A stretch of DNA of 64,000 nt from positions 1,116,001 to 1,180,000 of the forward strand of contig CAWKLE010000003.1 of the NCBI GenBank assembly GCA_963850415.1, read 5' to 3'. A program made the position numbers and the translations under genes. The notes beneath the pieces were generated by a model. That model made no database searches. It worked only from the letters and a program-made list of their open reading frames with translations, and was not told the DNA's origin. This DNA comes from VAXT01 sp963850415. GTDB taxonomy: Bacteria > Actinomycetota > Thermoleophilia > Gaiellales > Gaiellaceae. Positions within the stretch are counted from its first letter, which is position 1; every line of letters begins with the position of its first letter. Of this stretch, positions 55,244-62,704 are shown in pieces.

Positions 55244-58200
55244 GCGGCCTCGGCGGTGGGCGTCGCGGTCTGCTCGCGGAAGGCGGCGCGCGTGAGCAGG
55301 GCGACGAGACCGAGCGCGAGTGCCGTGAACAGGACGAAGCCCAGGATGAGCATCGGCCAGTCGGGAGCGAGCACGAGCGGCGGGACCGGCGCGGTCGAGT
55401 TCGCGCTCACGGCGATCGCCTTCAACACGGCCAGCGCGAGCACCGCACCGAGCAGGAGGCCGCCGACGAGCCCCGCGACCAGCACCGCGCCTGCGCGCAA
55501 CCTGACCTGGTGCCTGAGCGCGGCGGGGCCCATGCCCTGGGTCTCGAGGTCGAACAGCTCGCCGGCCTCGTCCCGGAGCTCGACGGCGACGGTCAGGGCG
55601 AGGCCGACGAGCGAGAGCGCGAGTGCGAAGAGCGCAGCCGCACCGAGCACGAGCAGCGTGCCGCGCGCCAGCGGATCGAATCGGAGCTCCTGCTCGACCG
55701 CACGGCGCGAGGTGATGCGAACGGGAGTGGGCGGGTGCCGGGCCAGCCGTGACGAGAGGCCGGCCGGGCCAGAGACCCACGCCTCGTCGGCGACCGCCGA
55801 CCCGGGAACAGACGCGTTGAGGGCCGTCTCGAGCCGCGAGCGGTCGAAGACGACGAAGTCGCCCGAGGTGGTGGGAAAGCGGCGCGCGGTTCCGGCGACG
55901 CGGACGTTCACCGACGCGTTGCCGATGAAGAGCGGGAGCGTGCCGGTCCCGACCGCGCGCGCCAGCGACGACGAGGCGATCACCGGAACAGGGCCGCTGT
56001 CGGTCGGCTGCGCGGGCCGCAGTCGGAAGACCTGATCCTGGGTCAGCAGGTAGCGCAGCGCGAGCGATCCGGCAGTTGCAGCCGGTGCCCTCGTTCCCCT
56101 GGCTCCGACCCAGTCGCGGTAGTCGACCGGCAGCGTCCGCGTTCCTCCGACCCCGGACACCTCGGGGCGCCGCAGGTGCAGCACCCCCGCGCGGAAGACC
56201 GCGAACGTCGGCGCCTTGCCGGTCTCGCGGTGCGCGGCGGTGAACGCCTCGGCGCGCGAGAACTCGACCACGAGCCCGACGAGCAGGCCGCCGCGGGCCG
56301 GCGGGCGGGATCGGTGCATGGGCGACGACCGGCTTGCCCGTGTTGTTCGGCTCGCCGAGGTCGAGGACGATGAACCGGCCGTTCGGCGTGCGGACGTTGG
56401 CGGAGAGGTGGATCGAGTCGCCGCGGATCGTCACGGGGAGCCGAAACTCGTGCGCGCCCGCCGGGATCCGCGTTCCCTGGAGCCTGACCGGCGGGCCCCC
56501 GAGCCGATCGGCGAGGGCTGCTCGGGCTCTCGGACGCGAAGTCGCTGCGCCAGTGGAGCCGCGTGAGGTCGCTCGCAGGGATGCCGAGCATGGTCACGGC
56601 ACGGCGGTCGAGCGACGGCGCCTCTCCCTGGAGCCGCACGACCGGGACCGCGTTGAACGCCGCCGCGTATGCGGCGCCGACCGGCGTCGCGTCGGAGACG
56701 AACCTCGGATCCTGTTTGACCGCGTAGTCGAGCGGAACCTCGAACGCGGCGCGATCCGAGTCGTTGCGGATCAGCGTCGAGCGGTACGCGGCCGCGAAGA
56801 CCGCGAGGCCGACGCTGACGCTCACGAAGACGATTGCGACCGTGGCCGTCCCGGGAGCCCGCGCGAGCGAGAGCAGCGCAAGCTTGAGCGAGAGCGACCG
56901 CCCGGCCGCCGCCCGTTCGCAGGCGCGGAGCACCGGTTGCAGCACGCGCGCGATCACGACCGCGGCGACGAGCGCGATCAGTCCCGGCAGCAGCATCAGC
57001 ACGATCCCGGTGCCCTCGCTCGACGCGAGCGACTGCGCGTCGGCTCCTCCGACCGCGAAGGCGACGAGCACCGCGACGAGCGCGCCGGCGGCGGCGACAT
57101 CTGCGATCGAGATCGTCAGCCCGCCGATCGCGACGGCGCCGCGCCCGGGAGCCGAGGTAGAGGACGAGCGTCCCGAGCACGGCGACGGCGAGCATCAGCT
57201 CGATCGCGGTCACCGACGCGACCGACCGCGAGACGACCGCGCCGGGAGGTGTGTCCGTCGCCTCGGCGAGCGCCAGCGCGGCGATCGCGCCGAGCAGCCA
57301 GCCGAGCAGGGTCGCGGGGACGACCACGAGCGCCGCTTCGGCCAGGGCGGCGAGTCTCGCCTGCCAGCCCGTGGCGCCGAACGAGTCGAGCCGTCGCGCG
57401 CTCGCACGCGCTCCGCGGCGGAGACGCGTCGCCGCGAGGAGGACGAACGCGAGCAGCAGGACGACCGCCTGGCCGCCGACGAGCAGGAGCCGCCGGCCGG
57501 CGATCCGCGACTTCGCGCCCGCGTCCGCGAGTGCCACTGTCGGCGCCGTCAGCGAGAAGTTCGGAGAGCTCGCCTCGAGCGCGGTGCTCGCGCGTCCGAT
57601 GCGGGCCCGGAAGCTGTCAACGTCCCAGCCCCTGACGTCATGCGACCCCAGCGGCGCGACCCAGCCGTACGTGCGGAACGAGTCTCTGAGCGCCGGCAGC
57701 CGCGTGAGGCCGTCGACCCCGCCGGCGAGCCGCAGCCGTCCACCGGGCGCGACGCTCTGGAAGAAGCTGCCGACCGGATCGCTTCGCAGCGAGCCGTGGC
57801 CCGTCACGGTGAAGCCCGGAGCTCCGAAACCGCTCTTGCCGATCGCGACCACCTCGCAGCGCCCGGGCACACACGGCCGCGCGAGCCGTCCGGAGGTGAG
57901 CGCGACGGCCCGGCCGAGCCCGTCGACGGCGCCCAGGCGGAGGATCTGCTTGCCGAACCGGGTGTCACGGTAGAGCAGCACGGCCGTCGGCGGGTTCGTG
58001 CCCAACGGCCTCGTGACCGCGCGCACCTGGCGGTCGAGCGACGCGAAGCTGTCCGCTGGAATCGTGCTCACGCCGACCCAGGTCACCCGCACGGCGCGCT
58101 GATCGGGCGGAAGCGCGGAGATCGCGCGGCCGACCGCGCGGTCCTTGACGACGAGGCTCGCAGCGGAGACCGTGGCGAGGGCGCACGCGGCCAGCGCTAC

Positions 58201-58311
58201 GCCGGCCGCGGCCAGGACGAACGCCGCCGGACGCGCCGTCACGCGCCGGAGCCCGAGCCGGATGGGAACGCCCAGGCGGCGGACTGACGTGGTGGCGTGT
58301 TCCCTGAACAC
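55240..58311 (-). CDS. Large FtsX-type ABC permease (three frameshifts)
   Basis: A restored product of about 1,020 aa whose parts read in three frames. N-terminal helix and periplasmic domain (RARPAAFVLAAAGVALAACA-like, VRVTWVGVSTIPADSFASLD), a first FtsX core (AAALVVVPATLLGWLLGAIA-like), then LVAFAVGGADAQSLASSEGT and ALLSLARAPGTATVAIVFVS, a second periplasmic domain (LPLFIGNASVNVRVAGTARR) and the final FtsX core (GAVLVAGLVGGLLLGAVLAL). The frame breaks once each near 57144-57150, 56515-56530 and 56295-56297; each behaves as one extra base, two of them in short G/C runs. The pattern indicates sequencing indels more than decay. GTG start at 58311. Confidence 0.82.
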
Positions 58312-58314
58312 CGG

Positions 58315-58320
58315 TAAAGT
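58315..58320 (+). promoter_or_regulatory. -10 hexamer of the CGNR gene
   Basis: TAAAGT ten bases before GTG 58331 (four before an in-frame TTG at 58325), in an unusually AT-rich patch between divergent genes. On the minus strand AATACT/TACTTT in the same patch may serve the permease gene. Confidence 0.4.
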
Positions 58321-58330
58321 ATTTTTGCAG

Positions 58331-58894
58331 GTGTCGAAGGCTCCCCGCTACGACATACCAAAGGCCGCGCCGCAGCCGCTTCGGCTCGTGCAGTCGTTCG
58401 TCAACACCGTCGACCTCGAGAACGAGCGCGAGTGGCTCGGCGATCCCGCCGCGCTCGCGGTCTGGGCGCGTGGGCGGAACCTCGCGCCGGCCGGCACGCG
58501 CTACTCGAGGCGTAACCTGAAGCAGGCCCTCGAACTGCGCGAGGCCTTCCGCGCCCTGCTCGCCGCGAACCGCGACCGAAAGCGGGATGCGGCCGCCCTG
58601 GCCCTGCTCACGGAGACCGCGCGCGCGGCTCGGCTGTCCGTCGTCTTCGAAGACGGCGCGCCGAAGCTCGAACCCGCCGCAAACGGCATCGACGGTCTCT
58701 GCGGACAGCTCGTCAGCGTGGCCGTGACCGCGATGCTCGACGGCAGCTGGCAGCGCCTGAAAGCGTGCCGCAACTGCCGCTGGGCCTTCTTCGACGAGTC
58801 GAAGAACCGCTCCGCCCACTGGTGCTCGATGTCCCTCTGCGGCAACCGGCTGAAGACGAGGGCCTACCGGCGCAGGCACCGATCGCCCGTCTAG
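58331..58894 (+). CDS. CGNR zinc-finger protein (ABATE type)
   Basis: A 187-aa putative regulator. The N-terminal stress-response domain (PLRLVQSFVNTVDLENEREW, SRRNLKQALELREAFRALLA) is followed by the CGNR zinc finger at the C-terminus: KACRNCRWAFFDESKNRSAH, then WCSMSLCGNRLKTRAYRRR with four zinc cysteines. Such proteins are thought to be transcription regulators. GTG 58331 is used; TTG 58325 is possible. It lies nine bases before the permease-YHS gene, which it might regulate. Confidence 0.85.
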   Translation: MSKAPRYDIPKAAPQPLRLVQSFVNTVDLENEREWLGDPAALAVWARGRNLAPAGTRYSRRNLKQALELREAFRALLAANRDRKRDAAALALLTETARAARLSVVFEDGAPKLEPAANGIDGLCGQLVSVAVTAMLDGSWQRLKACRNCRWAFFDESKNRSAHWCSMSLCGNRLKTRAYRRRHRSPV

Positions 58895-58903
58895 GCTCGC
58901 CAC

Positions 58904-60166
58904 ATGGACGTGCTCGGCTGGATCGGCGACGGTCTCTGGAACGCCTTCCGCATGGCGTGGGAGGTCTGCTGGGCGCTGATCCTCGGCTTCGCGCTCTCCG
59001 GGATCGTGCAGGCCTGGATTCCACGCTCGCGCATCGAGAGCGCGCTCGGCGCGCGCGACCTGCGGACCGTGTCGCTCGCGACCGGGCTCGGAGCCGCCTC
59101 GTCGAGCTGCAGCTATGCGGCTGTCGCGATCGCGAAGTCGATGCTCCAGAAAGGCGCGAGCCTCGTGTCGGCGATGGCGTTCCAGTTCGCCTCGACGAAC
59201 CTCGTCTTCGAGCTCGGGATCGTGATCTGGATCTTCCTCGGCTGGGAGTTCACACTCGCGGAGCTCGTCGGCGGCCTGTTCCTGATCGCGTTCATGTGGG
59301 CTGGGCTCAGGCTCTTCGTCACGCGCAGCCTCGAGGAGGAGGCGCGCAGGAACGCGCTCGAGGCGCAGACCGGGCACGAGCACCACTCGGCCGGCTCGGA
59401 GCGGCTTTCCTGGCGCGAGCGGCTGACGTCGGTCGCAGCGTGGTCGGACGTCGCGCACAACTTCCGCGGCGACTGGGAGATGCTCTGGAAGGAGATCGGT
59501 GCCGGCTTCCTGATCGCCGGCTTCGTCGCGCTCCTGCCGATGGGCTTCTTCAACGCGCTCTTCCTCACCGACGCGCCCGCCTGGATCCGGATCCCGGAGA
59601 ACGTGATCGTCGGGCCGCTCGTGGCCGTCCTCTCGTTCGTGTGCTCGATCGGCAACGTGCCGCTCGCGGCGGTGCTCTGGGCCGGCGGGATCTCGTTCTC
59701 GGGCGTGATCGCGTTCATCTACGCCGACCTGCTCGTGATCCCGATCCTCCTCATCTACCGGAAGTACTACGGGACGAGGATCGCCCTGCTCCTCTCGTCG
59801 ATCATGCTCGGCTCGATCGTCCTGGCGGCGCTCGTCGTGAGCGGTTTGTTCGGCCTCGCGGGGCTGATCCCGTCCGAGCGGCCCGCAGTCGACTCGATCA
59901 CCGAGCGCGCGATCGGCTGGAACTACACGACGTTCCTGAACATCGTCTTCCTCGGGATCGCCGCGGTGTTGATCGGCCTGACGCTTCGGCGCGGCGCCCG
60001 CGATCCCGTGTGCGGAATGACCGTCGACCGCAAGACCGGGCTCGCGAGCGAGTGGAACGGGACGACCTACTACTTCTGCGGGCCCGGCTGCAAGGCGCGG
60101 TTCGACGCCGATCCGGAGCGCTATCTGCAGGGCGCGCGGGCACGTGAGCACGCGCATCAGCACTAG
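58904..60166 (+). CDS. DUF318-type permease fused to a YHS domain
   Basis: A 420-aa inner-membrane protein. Residues 1-350 form an eight- to nine-helix permease of the YraQ/ArsP-like family (DUF318), with GLGAASSSCSYAAVAIAKSM and the partner half CSIGNVPLAAVLWAGGISFS. The central cytoplasmic loop contains histidines (GHEHHSAG). The C-terminus is a YHS domain: DPVCGMTVDRKTGLASEWNG and YYFCGPGCKARFDADPERYL, a fold often tied to metal handling, followed by a His-rich end. The fusion suggests metal or metalloid transport. Its end overlaps the next gene by 23 bases. Confidence 0.86.
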   Translation: MDVLGWIGDGLWNAFRMAWEVCWALILGFALSGIVQAWIPRSRIESALGARDLRTVSLATGLGAASSSCSYAAVAIAKSMLQKGASLVSAMAFQFASTNLVFELGIVIWIFLGWEFTLAELVGGLFLIAFMWAGLRLFVTRSLEEEARRNALEAQTGHEHHSAGSERLSWRERLTSVAAWSDVAHNFRGDWEMLWKEIGAGFLIAGFVALLPMGFFNALFLTDAPAWIRIPENVIVGPLVAVLSFVCSIGNVPLAAVLWAGGISFSGVIAFIYADLLVIPILLIYRKYYGTRIALLLSSIMLGSIVLAALVVSGLFGLAGLIPSERPAVDSITERAIGWNYTTFLNIVFLGIAAVLIGLTLRRGARDPVCGMTVDRKTGLASEWNGTTYYFCGPGCKARFDADPERYLQGARAREHAHQH

Positions 60167-61175
60167 CGTCGCCGGGGCCGTCGCCGTCGCGGCTGTGCTG
60201 CTCGCGCCCGCTGCGGGGGCGCCGCCGGTGAGGATCAGCGTGCCGCCCGGCTACGGGGTGACGACCTTCGCCTCGGGCCTCGACGATCCGACGGCGATGG
60301 CGTGGGGTCCCGATGGCCGGCTCTACGTGACCGAGGACACGGGACTGCTCGTCGTCGCCGGGCGCGGCTCACGGAAACCGGTCGTCGTCGCGCGCGGCCT
60401 GCACACGCCGCTGGGGCTCGCCTGGCGCGGGCGGACGCTGTACGTCTCCGAGCAGGGCCGGCTCAGCCGTTTCGTCCTGCGCGGGTCGGCGCTTCACGGC
60501 CGCCGCGTCGACATCGGCGGCCTCCCGTTCGGAGAGCATCAGCAGGACAACGTCGTCTTCGGCCCCGACGGGCGCCTCTACCTGGGCAGCGGCTCGACCT
60601 GCGATGTCTGCGTCGAGAAGAACCCGCGGAGCGCGACGATCCTTTCCCTCAGACCCGACGGCAGCGATCTGAGAATCGTCGCCCGGGGACTGCGCAACCC
60701 GTTCGGGCTCGCCTTCCAGCAGGGGACGAACCGACTGTACGCGTCGGTCAACGGCCAGGACCATCTCGGAACGGCCACGCGCCCGGAGCCGGCGGAGTCG
60801 ATCGTGCTCGTCCGGGACGGCGCGTTCTACGGCTGGCCGCGCTGCTGGCCGAGTTACCGGATGCGCCTGCTCGCCGGGCGCTGCCGCGGCGTGATGCCTC
60901 CGATCGCGTACCTCGAGCCGCACTCGTCCGCGGACGGAATCGCGTTCTGGCGTGGAGACCTGTTCGTCGCGCTCTGGGGCCAGTACCTGAGCAACCGGCA
61001 TGGCCGGAGGCTCGTCCGCATCGACCTCGGCCCGGGCGGTCGTGCGCGGACCGTGACGACGTTCGCACGCGGCTTCGACCATCCGCTCGCACTCGTCGTC
61101 GACCCGAAGGGCGGGTTGCTCGTCGCGGACTGGGGGCGAGGCGTGATCTACCGCATTCAGTCTCGAGGCGGTTGA
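60144..61175 (+). CDS. Secreted glucose/sorbosone dehydrogenase-like beta-propeller
   Basis: A 343-aa exported protein with a signal peptide (about 1-25, VAGAVAVAAVLLAPAAGA) and a six-bladed propeller resembling soluble PQQ-dependent sugar dehydrogenases: ISVPPGYGVTTFASGLDDPT, AMAWGPDGRLYVTEDTG, QDNVVFGPDGRLYLGSGSTC, ARGLRNPFGLAFQQGTNRLY, DGAFYGWPRCWPSYRMR and DHPLALVVDPKGGLLVADWG. Calcium and PQQ ligands are not certain, so activity is inferred. GTG at 60144 lies inside the end of the permease-YHS gene. The last 19 bases overlap arfB on the other strand. Confidence 0.82.
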   Translation: MSTRISTSVAGAVAVAAVLLAPAAGAPPVRISVPPGYGVTTFASGLDDPTAMAWGPDGRLYVTEDTGLLVVAGRGSRKPVVVARGLHTPLGLAWRGRTLYVSEQGRLSRFVLRGSALHGRRVDIGGLPFGEHQQDNVVFGPDGRLYLGSGSTCDVCVEKNPRSATILSLRPDGSDLRIVARGLRNPFGLAFQQGTNRLYASVNGQDHLGTATRPEPAESIVLVRDGAFYGWPRCWPSYRMRLLAGRCRGVMPPIAYLEPHSSADGIAFWRGDLFVALWGQYLSNRHGRRLVRIDLGPGGRARTVTTFARGFDHPLALVVDPKGGLLVADWGRGVIYRIQSRGG

Positions 61176-61566
61176 CGCAGGCGCTTCGTCTGCGAGCGGC
61201 GGCGCTTTTGCTCGAGCCTTCGTTCGACTGCGGCCTTGCCCGGCTTCGTCGCCACGCGGCGGCGCTCGACGCGGAGTGCTTCGCGTAACGCGTCGGCGAT
61301 CCGCTCGACCGCGAGCTCCCGGTTTCGCGCCTGGCTGCGCTCGTCCTGGGCGATCGCGCGCAGGACCGGGCCGGCCTTGCGCACGACGCGTGCTTCTGCC
61401 GGTCCGTGAGCGCCGCCGAGGCTTCGACGTCGAAGAGCGCCTCCACGCGGGTCTCCGATTTCTGCGCATGCTGGCCGCCTGGGCCGCTCGAGCGCGAGTA
61501 GCGGAACGAAATCTCCGAGAGCGGGATGGAGACAGACCGGCTGACGCGAATAGACTCGCGCTCCAT
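61157..61566 (-). CDS. arfB: Alternative ribosome-rescue factor ArfB/YaeJ (frameshifted)
   Basis: Peptidyl-tRNA hydrolase that frees ribosomes stalled on non-stop mRNA. The GGQ motif is intact: EISFRYSRSSGPGGQHAQKS, then ETRVEALFDVEASAALTDRQ. After TDRQK the frame breaks at about 61393-61397; with one more G it reads KARVVRKAGPVLRAIAQDER and ends in the basic tail ERRLEQKRRRSQTKRLRQPP that enters the mRNA channel. ATG at 61566 shares its CATG with the divergent HAD gene; an in-frame ATG two codons upstream is also possible. Sequencing deletion is likely. Confidence 0.85.
61551..61556 (+). promoter_or_regulatory. Leaderless -10 hexamer of the HAD-IIA gene
   Basis: TAGACT ends eight bases before ATG 61565. 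It lies inside the coding region of divergent arfB. Confidence 0.4.
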
Positions 61567-62338
61567 GGCAGCCATTCTCCTTGACGTCGACGGCGTCTTC
61601 CACGTCTCCGGCCTTCCGATCGACGGCGCCGCGGAGGCGATCCGTCGGTTGCGCGACGACGGCCACCGGCTTCGGTTCGTCACCAACAGCACCACGCGCT
61701 CGCGCGCCGACCTGGCCGACGACCTGCGCGCGTTCGGCGTCGAGCTCGAGGACGAGGAGCTCGAGACAACGCCTCGCGCGGCGGCGCGCACGCTGGCCGG
61801 CAGGCGTGTGCTCGCCTTGACCATGGCCGCGATCCGAACGGAGCTCGAAGGCGTCGAGCTCGTCGGCGAGGAAGCGGACGCGGTCCTGATCGGAGGCGCG
61901 GACGAGACGGAAGAGACGAACCGCGTCTTCAGCTACATGAACCTCGCTCGTGCCTTCGCCGAGCTCGATGCCGGCGCCGAGCTCTACTGCCTGCACAAGA
62001 ACGCGTGGTGGCAGACCTCACGCGGCCCGCTGCTCGACTCGGGCGCCTTCGTCGCGGGTCTTGAGTACGCGGCCGGGGTCGAGGCGACGATCCTCGGCAA
62101 GCCGAGCCCCGCCTTCTTCGGCGCCGCCCTCGACGCGCTCGACGCGGATGCGGACCGGACGTGGATGGTCGGCGACGACCTCGAGGCCGACATCGCGGGC
62201 GCGAAGGGCTGTGGCCTGAACGCGATCCTCGTCCGCACGGGCAAGTTCCGCGAGGAGACGCTCCACGATGCACTCGTCAAGCCGGACGCGGTCGTCGACT
62301 CGATCGGAGACGTTCCCGACTATCTCGCCCAGCTCTAG
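61565..62338 (+). CDS. HAD-IIA family phosphatase (NagD/LHPP-like)
   Basis: A 257-aa phosphatase. Motif I is ILLDVDGVFHVSGLPIDGAA with the two aspartates, motif II FVTNSTTRSRADL, the cap domain ADAVLIGGADETEETNRVFS, motif III lysine in ATILGKPSPAFFGAALDAL and motif IV TWMVGDDLEADIAGAKGCG. Substrate unknown, perhaps a small phosphate ester. ATG 61565 is preferred over ATG 61526 because motif I follows and TAGACT lies eight bases upstream. Directly followed by acpS. Confidence 0.88.
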   Translation: MAAILLDVDGVFHVSGLPIDGAAEAIRRLRDDGHRLRFVTNSTTRSRADLADDLRAFGVELEDEELETTPRAAARTLAGRRVLALTMAAIRTELEGVELVGEEADAVLIGGADETEETNRVFSYMNLARAFAELDAGAELYCLHKNAWWQTSRGPLLDSGAFVAGLEYAAGVEATILGKPSPAFFGAALDALDADADRTWMVGDDLEADIAGAKGCGLNAILVRTGKFREETLHDALVKPDAVVDSIGDVPDYLAQL

Positions 62339-62704
62339 ATGAGGGTCGGCGTCGACCTGATCGAGATCGAGCGCATCGAGCACGCGCTCGAGCGCTACAC
62401 GGGGTTCCGGGCGCGCTGCTTCACGGACGCGGAGCGCAAGTACTGCGACAGCCGCGGGCGGCCGGCGCAGCACTACGCCGCGCGGTTCGCGGGCAAGGAG
62501 GCCGTCGGCAAGGCTCTCGGCTGCGGCGTTCGCTTCACGTGGCGCGAGATCGAGATCGTCGGCCGGCCGAAGCCGGGTGTGAAGCTCTCCGGGCGCACGA
62601 AGGCCTGGGCCGAGAAGGTGCGCGCGGGGGCGATCGACCTCTCGATGTCGCACTCGAAAGGTCTCGCGACGGCGGTCTGCCTCGTTGCCGACCAGGATGC
62701 GTGA
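62339..62704 (+). CDS. acpS: Holo-[acyl-carrier-protein] synthase
   Basis: Transfers 4'-phosphopantetheine from CoA to acyl carrier protein. 121 aa. GVDLIEIERIEHALERY with the Mg-binding Asp, CFTDAERKYCDSRGRPAQHY, the ARFAGKEAVGKAL motif with the metal Glu, and DLSMSHSKGLATAVCLV. ATG at 62339 directly follows the HAD stop. It overlaps nnr by eight bases, the usual actinobacterial order. Confidence 0.95.
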   Translation: MRVGVDLIEIERIEHALERYTGFRARCFTDAERKYCDSRGRPAQHYAARFAGKEAVGKALGCGVRFTWREIEIVGRPKPGVKLSGRTKAWAEKVRAGAIDLSMSHSKGLATAVCLVADQDA

